Source: Haloarchaeobius sp. HME9146
GTDB taxonomy: Archaea; Halobacteriota; Halobacteria; Halobacteriales; Natrialbaceae
DNA length: 64,000 nt
Assembly (NCBI RefSeq): GCF_025399835.1
Contig: NZ_JAODVR010000001.1
Coordinates: 2,604,001-2,668,000, forward strand
Direction of reading: 5' to 3'
How positions within the stretch are numbered: the first letter of the stretch is position 1; every line of letters begins with the position of its first letter. Below are positions 1-8,869 of the stretch, one piece after another. The translations under genes and the position numbers were made by a program. The notes under the pieces are model-generated. The model did no database searches and was not told where the DNA came from. It saw only the letters and a program-made list of their open reading frames with translations.

Positions 1-1
1 G

Positions 2-694
2 GGCGTCTGGGAACTCATGGATGGTGACCACGAGGACTACTGGGAGACCCGGGAAGGCGTCTACGCGGCCGCAATCGATTATATCGACCGCAAGGTGGCT
101 TCCTTCGCGGAGTGGCTCGACGCGAGAGACGATTGCGAGACGACCATCATCGTCACTTCAGATCACGGAGAGAACCACGGCAGGGAGTCAGAGGGCGGGC
201 TCGTCAACCACAAAAGTAGCCTGTCGGAAGGATTGCTCCACGTCCCTCTCGAGATTATCAACCCGCCGAAGGACCTGGAGTCGGTCACCGACTTCGTCTC
301 GCATGCGAAGCTGCCCAGATTGATCACGGGAATCGCGAACGGGTCCGTCCCAGACGTCACTGAAGAAGTGATAACGGCCGAACTGGTGGGACTCAGCGCA
401 GGCCCTGAACCCCCCGAGGACTACGATTACTGGGATCGTGCGATGAGATGCGCGTACCGGAGCTCGGAGAAGGTCGTCTGGGATTCCTTAGGCGAGACAC
501 AGTGGTTCGAGTTGGAACCCGAAACAAGTTCCACGGAAACGAGAGTCGAGTCGACCGATGGCATCCCGGACTGGGCTACTGACCGATTCGCAACCGAAAT
601 AGTGGATTTCAAGCGGGAAGCAGTCTCCAATGCCTCGAAACCGGACGTTAGTGGGTCGACGGAGCAACGTCTGAAGAACCTCGGATACCTATGA
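2..694 (+). CDS. sulfatase/alkaline phosphatase-superfamily protein, C-terminal part (5' end outside window)
   Basis: The reading frame is open to the left edge, so the ATG at 17 is probably internal and the N-terminal half lies outside the window. Visible is the C-terminal metal-site segment IIVTSDHGENHG, whose Asp-His pair binds metal in the alkaline phosphatase/sulfatase fold, followed by LVNHKSSLSEGLLHVPL, the usual end of the catalytic core. The tail STEQRLKNLGYL resembles the end of the next protein (LEALGYRT), which suggests the two are related. The position before a flippase and agl genes suggests a role in surface glycan or sulfo/phospho-sugar metabolism; the substrate is unknown. 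Confidence 0.8.
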   Translation, partial: GVWELMDGDHEDYWETREGVYAAAIDYIDRKVASFAEWLDARDDCETTIIVTSDHGENHGRESEGGLVNHKSSLSEGLLHVPLEIINPPKDLESVTDFVSHAKLPRLITGIANGSVPDVTEEVITAELVGLSAGPEPPEDYDYWDRAMRCAYRSSEKVVWDSLGETQWFELEPETSSTETRVESTDGIPDWATDRFATEIVDFKREAVSNASKPDVSGSTEQRLKNLGYL

Positions 695-735
695 TTTACG
701 CTAGAATTTCACGAGGACGTAACACTTTCCGCGTG

Positions 736-745
736 ATTAATATAC
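736..745 (+). promoter_or_regulatory. TATA-like element for the sulfatase-like gene at 770
   Basis: The AT-rich element ATTAATATAC is centred about 29 bases before the ATG at 770, which fits a leaderless haloarchaeal transcript. Confidence 0.5.
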
Positions 746-769
746 GTACCGAGGAATTCGATAACGAGA

Positions 770-1714
770 ATGAGTCTACTGAAGCGTGCGCTCTCCCGGT
801 TCAGTGAGAACGTGAAGGACGACGGTCTCACGGGAGTGAAACTAACCGCTTACGACTATTACGTCGGTGCCCTCATGATGAGTGGCCTGTACTCGAGGGT
901 CGATTCGACCAACGTGTTCGAGGAGGAGTGGGACGTCCTCGTCCTCCTCGACTGTGCACGACCCGAATTCATCTCGGAGGTCGAAGACGAATACGAGTTC
1001 CTCGAGTCGGGGGCTTCCGAATCGACACTTGTCTCCGTCGGGTCGTCGTCTGAACATTGGCTCGAGAACACCTTCGTGGACACGTACGCTGACGAGATAT
1101 CCGAGACAGCGTACGTGACCGCAAACCCGAACTCCGAGCGGACGGTCTCGAGTTCCCAGTTCGCCCTCCTGGACGAAGTGTGGCGCGACGAGTGGGACCC
1201 AGACCTGCAGACGATTCCAGCGGAGGCAGTGACGGACCGTGCGATCGAAGCAGCACGCGAGAACGATTTCGATCGGCTCATCCTTCATTACATGCAACCC
1301 CATCCACCGTTCGTCCCCGATATGGACATTGACGCGATGCGGGTGACTCCACCGGATAAAGAGGAAGCTGGCAGCAATATGCGAGACCTTGTGTTGAAAG
1401 ACGGGTACGAGCCGAGCACGCTGTGGGACGCACACGTGGAGAACCTGCGATACGTGCTGGACAGTCTGGAGGTACTCCTCAGGAGTCTCGATGCCGATTC
1501 GGTCATCATCTCGGCCGACCACGGGCAAGCGTTCGGCTCCTGGGGGCTGTATGGCCACCCGAGCAGGGTCCCATTGCCAGCGCTCTACACTGTCCCGTGG
1601 GTCGAGGTATCGGCGACCGATACGGGAGAGTACGTCCCCGACCCTGAACGTCGTGCCACACAACGTGACGAGGACCTCGACTCGAAATTAGAAGCGCTAG
1701 GGTACAGGACGTAG
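770..1714 (+). CDS. compact sulfatase/alkaline phosphatase-like protein
   Basis: A 314-residue protein with an N-terminal strand DVLVLLDCARPEF (residues about 49-61), the position of the first metal-binding Asp in this superfamily, and the C-terminal metal motif VIISADHGQAFG (about 243-254) followed by YGHPSRVPLPALY. It is shorter than most sulfatases (450-550 residues), and no clear C/S-x-P-x-R sulfatase active-site signature was seen, so sulfatase activity is not assured; phosphatase, phosphodiesterase or sugar-phosphate transferase roles are equally possible. The ATG fits the TATA element at 736-745. It stands 75 bases after the related partial gene and 83 bases before a flippase, suggesting a glycan cluster. 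Confidence 0.7.
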   Translation: MSLLKRALSRFSENVKDDGLTGVKLTAYDYYVGALMMSGLYSRVDSTNVFEEEWDVLVLLDCARPEFISEVEDEYEFLESGASESTLVSVGSSSEHWLENTFVDTYADEISETAYVTANPNSERTVSSSQFALLDEVWRDEWDPDLQTIPAEAVTDRAIEAARENDFDRLILHYMQPHPPFVPDMDIDAMRVTPPDKEEAGSNMRDLVLKDGYEPSTLWDAHVENLRYVLDSLEVLLRSLDADSVIISADHGQAFGSWGLYGHPSRVPLPALYTVPWVEVSATDTGEYVPDPERRATQRDEDLDSKLEALGYRT

Positions 1715-1797
1715 GTGTTCGATGCACAAACCCGTCGACCGACACGCACGAACACGAACCACAACGCCCATCTTCCAGACGTAGATAGCTACAGTGG

Positions 1798-3321
1798 ATG
1801 GCCGACTCTTCGCTCAGAGAACTGCTCAAAGGAAGCGGCCTCGTGTTCGTCGGCCGAATTTCTGAACTCGGTATCTCGTTCGCTGTCGCACTGATCGTCG
1901 CCCGGGAACTCGGGAAGGAAGGATACGGAACAGTCAGTCTCGGCGCGACCGTCTTGGCGGTCGTCTCTACCCTGGTGGTCCTCGGGACCCATACCGGGGT
2001 GGGGAGATATCTCCCACGCTACGAAGACCCAGCCAAGCGCCGTGGTATCCTCGTTTCTGCCTTCCAGCTCACGATGCCACTCGGAATCCTTGCTGGTGCT
2101 GCCGTGTTCTTCAGTGGGGAGTTCATCGCGACGAACATCTGGAACGACGAGTCTCTGACCCCAATATTACGCCTGTTCGGTCTCGCGATTCCGTTCGGTG
2201 CGCTGGTGAAATACGTTCAGGGAGCGATGCAGGGGTCGAAACTCTCTGGTCCGAAAGTGATCGTTCAGAACATCACGCTCCCGCTCACGAGGCTCGTGCT
2301 CGCAGCAGGCGCCGTCCTCCTGGGCTACGGTGTGCTCGAAGTTGCATCGGCCTACGCTGCCGCGTTCGTCGTCGCCAGCGTACTTGGGGTCTATTACCTG
2401 TACACACGCACTCCCCTGTTCTCCCGGGAACCGTACGAGCCCATGCATCGGGAGTTGCTCGGGTTCTCCCTTCCCCTCGTGGTCACTATCCTGATGGCAC
2501 GGATACTGGGAGACCTCGACATCTTCCTCCTCGCGAGTTACTCCACGACCGCGGCAGTAGGTGTCTACAACGTAATCTATCCGATCTCCAATCTCGTTCT
2601 GCTCGTCTTGTCATCGGTAGCGTTCCTGACCGTCCCGATTCTCTCTGAACTCCATTCCGAAGACGAGTTCGAAGAGATGGACAGGATGTACAAGATACTG
2701 ACCAAGTGGGTGTTCATATCGACGCTTCCCATCTTCCTGTTCCTGGCGCTGTTTCCGACAATCTCGATCAAGTATACGTTCGGACAGGAGTACGTCGGTG
2801 GGAGCCTCGCGCTGGTGATTCTCTCTGCCGGGTTCTTCTTCCGGACCATAATGGGCCCGAATCGGGACACGTTGACCGCAATCGGACACACGCGCCTGAT
2901 AATGTACGACAACATCACCGCGGCGACCACCAACGTCGTGCTCAACGTCCTATTGATTCCCCGGTACCAACTGGTCGGAGCCGCCCTGGCAACCGCGATC
3001 TCGTACACTGTCCTGAATCTTCTGTACGGGGTTCAACTCTACCGGCGAACGGGAATCCAGCCCTTCAGCACGCCATTGGTCAAACCAGCATTGGTTGCCG
3101 GAGTGGTTATAAGCGTCTTGTATTACGGCCTGCGGGCGAACGTGTCGATCACGCTCCCGATCTCGATCCTCGCACTCACGTGTTTCCTACTCGTGTACGG
3201 GCTGGCACTGTTGCGTTTCGGTGGCATCGAAAACGAGGACGTCGAATTGGTACTCGACTTCGAGGACAAGTACGACGTCGACCTCGGCCCGCTGAAGACG
3301 GCGGCGAAGCGGCTGATGTGA
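1798..3321 (+). CDS. oligosaccharide flippase, polysaccharide transporter family
   Basis: A 507-residue integral membrane protein with about 12-14 hydrophobic segments spread over its length, beginning GSGLVFVGRISELGISFAVA, the typical first helix of Wzx/AglR-type flippases of the MVF/MATE-like superfamily. It would move a lipid-linked oligosaccharide across the cytoplasmic membrane. Neighbouring genes encode a nucleotidyltransferase (3409-4164), a dolichyl-phosphate glycosyltransferase (4262-5242) and a UDP-glucose dehydrogenase (7565-8869), so export of an N-glycan or surface polysaccharide precursor is likely. The C-terminal about 25 residues are charged and acidic and probably cytoplasmic. 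Whether it is the AglR equivalent cannot be told from sequence alone. Confidence 0.85.
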   Translation: MADSSLRELLKGSGLVFVGRISELGISFAVALIVARELGKEGYGTVSLGATVLAVVSTLVVLGTHTGVGRYLPRYEDPAKRRGILVSAFQLTMPLGILAGAAVFFSGEFIATNIWNDESLTPILRLFGLAIPFGALVKYVQGAMQGSKLSGPKVIVQNITLPLTRLVLAAGAVLLGYGVLEVASAYAAAFVVASVLGVYYLYTRTPLFSREPYEPMHRELLGFSLPLVVTILMARILGDLDIFLLASYSTTAAVGVYNVIYPISNLVLLVLSSVAFLTVPILSELHSEDEFEEMDRMYKILTKWVFISTLPIFLFLALFPTISIKYTFGQEYVGGSLALVILSAGFFFRTIMGPNRDTLTAIGHTRLIMYDNITAATTNVVLNVLLIPRYQLVGAALATAISYTVLNLLYGVQLYRRTGIQPFSTPLVKPALVAGVVISVLYYGLRANVSITLPISILALTCFLLVYGLALLRFGGIENEDVELVLDFEDKYDVDLGPLKTAAKRLM

Positions 3322-3408
3322 GCAGTACGCTGTTGTTCGGCCACCGTTGTTACAATCAGAGATAGAGAGAGGACCGCACCAGAATTTCGCCAAGCAGCCG
3401 TGCCCGAC

Positions 3409-4164
3409 TCAGTTCGCCTGATTCTCGACCGACGCCTCGCCACCTCCCGTCTCTCCCTCCTGGAGTTTCCGTTCCGCCTCGTCACGGTCCTCTGGGTACC
3501 CGATATCCGACCGCCACCCGTCGATGCGAATCGCGTCGATGGTCCGTCCACTCTGAATCAGCAGGTCCACAGCATCCGAAATCTCGTACTCGCCACGATT
3601 AGACGGCTGCACCAGGTGACACGCGTGGAAGATTGCAGGCGTGAATGTATAGAAGCCGGTCATAACCAGATTCGAGGGTGGGTCCTCTGGTTTCTCGACG
3701 ACGTCCGTAATCTCACCGTATTGATTCGTCGCACAGACACCGTAGCGACTCGCCTCCTCCCAAGGCACTTCCTCAACCAGGAAAGCTGCATCAGCTCTAT
3801 CCTCACGCTGGCGGCGGACCACGTCTTTCAGGTTCGCATCGAAGATGTTGTCCCCAAGCATCAGCATGAAGTCGTCGTCGATGTGTTCCTCGACGGTCAG
3901 CAGGGCGTGTGCGAGACCCTTCTGCTCGCGCTGGTGCGCGTAGGTAATCGGGATTCCTTCGAACTCGTCCCCGTAGTGGCTGATGATCTTCTCTTTCATG
4001 TAGCCGACGACCAGAACGAACTCGTCGGCACCCAGGTCACGGAGTTGCTCCAGACAGTGCGTGATGATTGGTTTTCCGGCGACCTCGACCATACCCTTCG
4101 GTTTGTCGTCGGTGAGTGGCCGCAATCGCGTACCCTTCCCTGCTGCGAGGACGACTGCTTTCAT
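3409..4164 (-). CDS. aglF: sugar-1-phosphate nucleotidyltransferase, AglF-type
   Basis: This 251-residue protein begins MKAVVLAAGKGTRLRPLTDD, the nucleotide-binding signature of glucose-1-phosphate uridylyl/thymidylyltransferases, followed by KPKGMVEVAGKPII and the LGDNIF strand. It makes a UDP- or dTDP-sugar from sugar-1-phosphate. I start at the ATG at 4164 and not further upstream, because the family begins exactly at this motif and a TATA element lies 28 bases before it. In Haloferax volcanii AglF makes UDP-glucose and AglM oxidises it; both types are present here with AglJ. The UTP-versus-dTTP preference and the exact orthology are inferred. It is divergent from aglJ and convergent with the flippase. 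Confidence 0.8.
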   Translation of the reverse strand: MKAVVLAAGKGTRLRPLTDDKPKGMVEVAGKPIITHCLEQLRDLGADEFVLVVGYMKEKIISHYGDEFEGIPITYAHQREQKGLAHALLTVEEHIDDDFMLMLGDNIFDANLKDVVRRQREDRADAAFLVEEVPWEEASRYGVCATNQYGEITDVVEKPEDPPSNLVMTGFYTFTPAIFHACHLVQPSNRGEYEISDAVDLLIQSGRTIDAIRIDGWRSDIGYPEDRDEAERKLQEGETGGGEASVENQAN

Positions 4165-4187
4165 ACCACAACCTCCACCTCCCCGGC

Positions 4188-4198
4188 GATAAATACTT
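4188..4198 (-). promoter_or_regulatory. TATA element of the aglF-type gene
   Basis: On the minus strand this reads about AAGTATTTATC, centred 28 bases before the aglF ATG at 4164. The opposite gene aglJ has only a weak CTTTTG element (about 4233-4238), also about 27 bases before its ATG. Confidence 0.5.
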
Positions 4199-4261
4199 TT
4201 AGCCCGAACCTCGCTCCGCCGACAGCAACTCTTTTGCGCCCACACCGAGGACATCCGCCCG

Positions 4262-5242
4262 ATGGCCGATAGCGACGACGTGTGCGTGTTGGTGCCGACT
4301 TACAACGAGGCGGCGACCATCGGCGAGGTTATCGACGGGTTGCGCGAGGAGGGGTTCGAGGACGTGCTCGTTATCGACGGGCACTCATCGGACGACACTC
4401 GCGAGATCGCCGAAGAGCGCGGCGCACGCGTCGTCAAGCAGAGTGGAACAGGCCGCGGGTCGGGCAAAGGCGAGGCCGTTCGAGAGGGCGTGCTCCAGCA
4501 CATCGACGCGGAGTACGTCCTGATGCTGGACGGTGACGGGACCTACAAGCCGGAAGAGGCACATGACATGCTCGAACCGCTCTTCGCAGGCCGCGCCGAG
4601 CACGTCATCGGGGACCGATTCGCCAACATGGAGTCGGGCGCGATGACGCGGCTTAACCGGTTCGGGAACCGGATGATAAACACGGGGTTTCACGTCGTGC
4701 ACGGGCAGAACTTCCGGGACATCCTGAGTGGCTACCGGGCGTTCACGCGCGACTCGTTCGAACGGATGACGCTCAACGCGGAGGGGTTCGGCATCGAGAC
4801 CGAACTCGCCGTCGAGTGCGCGCGACAGGGAATCAGGACCGAGGTCGTGGACATCACGTATCTCGCGCGCCCGGACGAATCGGAGACGAACCTGCGGCCG
4901 TTCCGGGACGGCGGAGCCATCCTGCTCACGCTGTATCTGCGCTCGAAGACGCACAACCCGCTGTTCTACTTCGGGAGCGTGGGCGGAATCAGCGGGCTCG
5001 CAGGGCTCTTCGTCGGTGCGTGGGTCGGCTACGAGTGGTTCTTCAGGAGCGTCCCACACGACATCCTGGCGATGCTCGCGGGGGTACTCGTGCTCCTGGG
5101 CGTCCAGCTCGTCATGTTCGGCGTGCTCGCGGACACCATCGTCTCGCTCCACCGGGAACAGCGAAGTCGCCTCGAACGGATCGCGGAGGAGACGCGAGAG
5201 GAGGCTGCAGCGGTTGAAGAGGCCTCGGCCGCCGAAGATTAG
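4262..5242 (+). CDS. aglJ: dolichyl-phosphate hexosyltransferase, AglJ-type (GT2)
   Basis: A 326-residue GT2 protein. The N-terminal GT-A domain has VLVPTYNEAATIGEVI (residues about 9-24) and the DxD-type motif MLDGDGTYK (about 83-91), followed by an LSGYRAFTRDSF acceptor-region motif typical of dolichol-phosphate transferases. Two C-terminal hydrophobic segments (about 237-260 and 266-290) and a charged cytoplasmic tail follow. In H. volcanii AglJ adds the first hexose of the N-linked glycan to dolichol phosphate; the same role is likely here, supported by aglF and aglM types nearby. The ATG follows a weak TATA element by about 27 bases. The gene overlaps the end of the convergent 5239-5562 gene by four bases. 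Confidence 0.85.
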   Translation: MADSDDVCVLVPTYNEAATIGEVIDGLREEGFEDVLVIDGHSSDDTREIAEERGARVVKQSGTGRGSGKGEAVREGVLQHIDAEYVLMLDGDGTYKPEEAHDMLEPLFAGRAEHVIGDRFANMESGAMTRLNRFGNRMINTGFHVVHGQNFRDILSGYRAFTRDSFERMTLNAEGFGIETELAVECARQGIRTEVVDITYLARPDESETNLRPFRDGGAILLTLYLRSKTHNPLFYFGSVGGISGLAGLFVGAWVGYEWFFRSVPHDILAMLAGVLVLLGVQLVMFGVLADTIVSLHREQRSRLERIAEETREEAAAVEEASAAED

Positions 5243-5562
5243 AAGGGAAGCGCGCCACGCACTCGTTCGACGACGCTCAGGCTGCCGGAGCGCCACTCGT
5301 CGAACACTGGATACAGTTCGTTCAACAGGGCCTGTTCGTCTTCGAACTCGGAGACGTTGGTATCGGCGATTGCCTCACCGAGGTTGACCGTTCGCCCTCG
5401 CGTGTCGTAGGGAACCTCGATGTGGCCGACGTCTCGCTGGAGTTCCTCGGCGCTCACCGGGTACTCGATGTCGACGCGGTCGAGCTCCGCGTCGACGCGT
5501 GCGATTCCGAAGTCCATCGCCGCAGCTGCGCTCGTGTCGTTCGACGGCGGGCGCATTGCCAT
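5239..5562 (-). CDS. small conserved haloarchaeal protein (DUF5789-like)
   Basis: A 107-residue acidic soluble protein with no membrane segment or catalytic motif. The segment DFGIARVDAELDRVDIEYPVS followed by a short HTH-like end (NELYPVFDEWRSGSLSVVERV) resembles a small haloarchaeal family that I recall as DUF5789; function unknown. The start could also be the ATG six bases further in (MRPPSND). It is convergent with aglJ, and the last four bases overlap. A TATA-like element lies about 30 bases before the start on the minus strand. Confidence 0.65.
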   Translation of the reverse strand: MAMRPPSNDTSAAAAMDFGIARVDAELDRVDIEYPVSAEELQRDVGHIEVPYDTRGRTVNLGEAIADTNVSEFEDEQALLNELYPVFDEWRSGSLSVVERVRGALPF

Positions 5563-5641
5563 ATATCAGGTCCTGTCGGGCTGCAGGCATCAAAATCCTT
5601 CGGTCGAAAGCAACTTGGCCGATGCGGCGAACACACCGTGT

Positions 5642-5851
5642 ATGACCGAGTACACGACGGTCTCCATCCCGAAGGACCTGGCCGAGCGCGTCGACGAGAC
5701 CATCGAGGGCACGAGTTTCTCGTCGACCTCCGACCTCGTGCGCTTCCTGCTTCGTAGCATCGTCATCCAGCACCAGCGGTCTGACGGTCTGTCGGAGGCG
5801 GAGTTCGACGAGATAACGAACCAGCTCCGGGACCTGGGCTACCTGGAGTGA
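5642..5851 (+). CDS. ribbon-helix-helix (CopG/NikR-like) small DNA-binding protein
   Basis: A 69-residue protein beginning MTEYTTVSIPKDLAERVDETI. The TVSIPKDLAERV strand-helix and the following SSTSDLVRFLLRSIVIQ helix match the RHH fold that dimerises and inserts a beta sheet into the DNA major groove. The tail LTEI-type helix ends in LRDLGYLE. No toxin gene is adjacent, so it is more likely a transcription regulator than an antitoxin. I chose the ATG at 5642 because the fold starts there; the longer frame upstream is not protein-like. Confidence 0.75.
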   Translation: MTEYTTVSIPKDLAERVDETIEGTSFSSTSDLVRFLLRSIVIQHQRSDGLSEAEFDEITNQLRDLGYLE

Positions 5852-5891
5852 GCAGCCGGCCGCGGTGGTGAACCAACTGCCGGCGAGGAGT

Positions 5892-6305
5892 TCACTGCCA
5901 CTGTTCTTGCGGCGGTTCCGCGTCGATGACGGTCATCTCCTGCTGGATACCGGCCCGGTCGAACGCCCGGACCGTGTCGGCCTCCCAGGGCGGAATCGCG
6001 ACGAACACGACCGCGTGCAGGTCGTCTTCGAGGGAGACGGACCGACCGCCGGTCGGGTGTGAGACGAACCGGCCGTGGGTCTGGCCCGGGGGCGTCGAGA
6101 GGTCGACGCCGAAGACCGCGCTCACGGACCGTCCCGCGTCGGGCAGGTAGAAGTCGGTGAAGACGGGTGTCTCGGGCGAGAGGTCGTCAGCACCGTCGAG
6201 GTCGCCGGCGGCCGAGGCGGCGAGCGAGAGCGTCACACCCTCGGGGTCAGCTTCTTCGGCGATGTCGACGAGTACCTCGAGCAACCCGCGAGTTACGTAG
6301 ACCAC
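5892..6305 (-). CDS. conserved haloarchaeal hypothetical protein
   Basis: A 137-residue soluble protein starting with GTG (MVYVTRGLLEVLVDIAEEADP). It contains FYLPDAGRSVSAVFGVDLSTP, HGRFVSHPTGG and HAVVFVAIPPWEADTVRAFDR. The order (helix, strand with a phe/tyr-rich patch, then an HP-turn and VAIPPW strand) is reminiscent of JAB/MPN-type folds, but I see no complete H-x-H...D metal site, so no enzymatic claim is made. It lies between the RHH gene and the patatin-like gene, 62 bases after the latter on the same strand, and may be co-transcribed with it. Confidence 0.6.
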   Translation of the reverse strand: MVYVTRGLLEVLVDIAEEADPEGVTLSLAASAAGDLDGADDLSPETPVFTDFYLPDAGRSVSAVFGVDLSTPPGQTHGRFVSHPTGGRSVSLEDDLHAVVFVAIPPWEADTVRAFDRAGIQQEMTVIDAEPPQEQWQ

Positions 6306-6367
6306 GGAACATCTAGCACGGCTGGTGGCTAAAGGGATGCGGTCGATCCGCCACCACTGGGGCCGAC

Positions 6368-7366
6368 TCAGGCCGTCCAGAACTCGTCGGCACGGTCGTA
6401 TCCTCGCGCTTGCAGGTCGGCGAGGAACTCGGGGTCGCGGTCCAGTTTCGAGTAGGCGTCGAGGTTCTTCTGGAGTGTAACCTCGCGAATCTGTATCTCC
6501 TTGTACTCCGGGTTCCCGTCGAGCAACCGATTCACCGTCTCGATGGTGTGTTTCTCCTGTTCGAGCGAGAGGTTACCCGAGAGTTCGGTTCGGCGGTCGG
6601 TGATATCGAGCATCGACCGGGGTGGCACGTCCCTGGTGTCGGGGTCCATCGCCTTCGGGTCGACGCGGACGATCCAGATCTCGTCGGGCTTCGCCGACAC
6701 GTCGACGCCCGACGTGAAGTGCCGAATCGGCGGGTTCTGCGAGAACAGGCCGTCCCAGTAGTAGCGCCCGTCGATTTCGACGGCCTCGAAGATGGTCGGG
6801 ACGGCCGCGGAGGCGAGGGCGGCGTCGGCCGCCTGCTCCGCGGTTTCGACCAGCCGGAACGTCTCCGGTTTCGCGGCGACCCGCGCTTCATCCGTGGTGA
6901 AGACGGTGAAGTCGCCGCCTTCGACGTCGACCGCGCCAAGGAACAGGGCGGGCGCGTCGTCGGCCTCGAACGCGCCAGGCACGTCGCAGTGGTCGAGGAT
7001 GGTCTCGCGCAGCCGTCGCTGTCCCACGTCCGAGGTGGGGTTGTAGTACGGGCTGATTCCCACAGAGCCGAACTCGCTCATGAGCCGGCTACTCGCCAGC
7101 GACCAGTCGTTCGCAACGGCCTCGGCGTAGGATTCGGCGGCGATGTCGCGCCAGAACGCGGTGAGGTTCGAGACCGCAGTCACGGGCTGGTCCGCGGCCA
7201 GTCCCGCCCAGGCTAGCAGTGCGCAGATGCCGCCGCCGGAGGTCCCGCTCAGCGCGACGAGGTCGTACTCGGCTGGACAGTCATCGAGGATTCGTTTCAG
7301 TGCACCCGCGGTGAAGGCGGTGTGGCTGCCGCCACCCTGGCAGGCGACCGCGATTGTCGTCGTCAC
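6368..7366 (-). CDS. patatin-like phospholipase family protein
   Basis: A 332-residue alpha/beta protein with the patatin elements in order: the oxyanion loop CQGGGSHTAF (residues about 9-18), the nucleophile elbow GTSGG with Ser43, and the catalytic Asp in WDGLFSQNPP (Asp205). Patatins hydrolyse acyl esters of lipids with a Ser-Asp dyad. There is no signal peptide, so it acts in the cytoplasm or at the inner membrane face. In an organism with ether lipids the natural substrate may be a fatty-acyl ester or polyester and not a phospholipid. It starts with GTG. Upstream, between this gene and aglM, is a 26-bp tandem repeat. Confidence 0.85.
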   Translation of the reverse strand: MTTTIAVACQGGGSHTAFTAGALKRILDDCPAEYDLVALSGTSGGGICALLAWAGLAADQPVTAVSNLTAFWRDIAAESYAEAVANDWSLASSRLMSEFGSVGISPYYNPTSDVGQRRLRETILDHCDVPGAFEADDAPALFLGAVDVEGGDFTVFTTDEARVAAKPETFRLVETAEQAADAALASAAVPTIFEAVEIDGRYYWDGLFSQNPPIRHFTSGVDVSAKPDEIWIVRVDPKAMDPDTRDVPPRSMLDITDRRTELSGNLSLEQEKHTIETVNRLLDGNPEYKEIQIREVTLQKNLDAYSKLDRDPEFLADLQARGYDRADEFWTA

Positions 7367-7438
7367 GCTCCGAGACGACGGCGGCGATTACCAAAGCGAA
7401 CCCCCATGGAGGGTAATGTCGGTAGCGAGTACAGGAGG

Positions 7439-7502
7439 GGGAGCACGGGATGGGAGTTCAGGATGTGAGCACAGGATGGAAGTTCAGAATGGGAGCACAG
7501 GG
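7439..7502. repeat. 26-bp imperfect direct tandem repeat, 2.4 copies
   Basis: Copies lie at 7439-7464, 7465-7490 and a partial one at 7491-7502. Each begins GGGAGCAC or GTGAGCAC, continues with a GGATGG core and ends with GTTCAG-AT. The first two copies match at 22 of 26 positions by eye. The repeat sits in the 198-base region between the divergent patatin and aglM genes. It could be a replication-slippage product or a regulator-binding array. Confidence 0.75.
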
Positions 7503-7564
7503 AGGCGTGGTCGGCGTCCCCACAACCATCACGGTAAAGAGCGGCCACCGAGTACCTGCGACCG

Positions 7565-8869
7565 ATGAACGTCAGCATCATCGGCAGTGGGTACGTGGGG
7601 ACCACGGCCGCCGCCTGTCTCGCAGACTTCGGCCACGACGTGGTGAACGTCGACATCGACGAGGACATCGTCGCCAGCATCAACGCAGGCGAGTCGCCGG
7701 TCCACGAGCCCGGTCTCGACGAGCTCATCGCCGAACACGCGGGCGACCGCCTGCGGGCGACGACGGACTACGAGTCGGTTCTCGAGACGGACGTGACCTT
7801 CCTCGCGGTCGGGACGCCCTCGCGCGAGGACGGGAGCATCGACACGTCCGTGGTCGAGGCGGCCACCGAGATGCTTGGCGAGACGCTCGCCGAGAAGGAC
7901 GGCAAACACCTCGTCATCGTCAAGAGCACGGTCGTCCCGGGGACGACCGACGGGACCGTCGCGCCCCTGCTGGCGGAGGCCGGCGACCTGACCATCGGCG
8001 AGGACGTCCACGTCGCGGTCAACCCCGAGTTCCTCCAGATGGGGTCCGCCGTCGAGAACTTCCAGACGCCCGAGAAGATCGTCTTCGGAACCCCGGAGGG
8101 TGACGAGTGGGCGCTCGACACGCTCCACGAACTGTTCGCGCCCATCGTCGAGGCTGCCGACCCCGCCATCGTCGAGACCGGCCTGCGCGAGGGCGAGATG
8201 ATCAAGTACGCCAACAACGCGTTCCTCGCGAGCAAGGTGAGCCTCATCAACGACCTCGGCAACATCTGCAAGGAGTTCGACGTCGACTCCTACGAGGTCG
8301 CCGACGCCATCGGCCTGGACGACCGCATCGGCGAGCGGTTCCTGCGCTCCGGGCTCGGCTGGGGTGGCTCCTGCTTCCCGAAGGACGTTGCAGCCATCAT
8401 CGCCGCCGCGAAGAACCAGGGCTACGAGCCGCCCCTGCTCGAGGCCGCGGTCGAAGTGAACGACCTGCAGCCTATCCGCCTGCTGGACTTGCTCGCGGAC
8501 CACGTCGACCTCGACGGTGCCCGCATCGCGGTCCTTGGCCTCTCGTTCAAGCCCGGGACCGACGACGTGCGCGGGACCCGCGCCCTGCCCGTCATCGAGG
8601 GACTGCAGGAGCGTGGTGCCAGCGTGGTCGCCTACGACCCGGTCGCGACCGATAGCTTCCGCGAGAAGTACGACCACGTCGACATCGAGTACGCGGATTC
8701 GGCAGTGGCCGCCCTCGACGGGGCTGACGGCTGCGTGGTCGTCACCGACTGGGACGAGTTCGCCGCGCTCGACGACGAGTTCGACGCGATGGCCGACCCA
8801 GTTGTGGTCGATGGTCGACACGTTATCGGCCGGCGGGATGGAATCGAGTACGAAGGACTGACCTGGTAA
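7565..8869 (+). CDS. aglM: UDP-glucose 6-dehydrogenase, AglM-type
   Basis: A 434-residue nucleotide-sugar dehydrogenase. It has the N-terminal NAD-binding [10 protein letters not shown] (residues 5-14), the [12 protein letters not shown] loop, the helix motif [18 protein letters not shown] (central domain), the catalytic Cys270 in [13 protein letters not shown], and the C-terminal sugar-binding [12 protein letters not shown]. It oxidises UDP-glucose twice to UDP-glucuronic acid with two NAD+. In H. volcanii AglM supplies glucuronate for the S-layer N-glycan together with AglF. Length and motifs are those of a full enzyme. A related activity on UDP-ManNAc or GDP-mannose cannot be excluded from sequence. 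Confidence 0.9.
   Translation: MNVSIIGSGYVGTTAAACLADFGHDVVNVDIDEDIVASINAGESPVHEPGLDELIAEHAGDRLRATTDYESVLETDVTFLAVGTPSREDGSIDTSVVEAATEMLGETLAEKDGKHLVIVKSTVVPGTTDGTVAPLLAEAGDLTIGEDVHVAVNPEFLQMGSAVENFQTPEKIVFGTPEGDEWALDTLHELFAPIVEAADPAIVETGLREGEMIKYANNAFLASKVSLINDLGNICKEFDVDSYEVADAIGLDDRIGERFLRSGLGWGGSCFPKDVAAIIAAAKNQGYEPPLLEAAVEVNDLQPIRLLDLLADHVDLDGARIAVLGLSFKPGTDDVRGTRALPVIEGLQERGASVVAYDPVATDSFREKYDHVDIEYADSAVAALDGADGCVVVTDWDEFAALDDEFDAMADPVVVDGRHVIGRRDGIEYEGLTW

Noticed and set aside
3400-4272. 290-codon plus-strand frame over the aglF-type gene
   Set aside because: Antisense shadow; the minus frame has the full nucleotidyltransferase signature.
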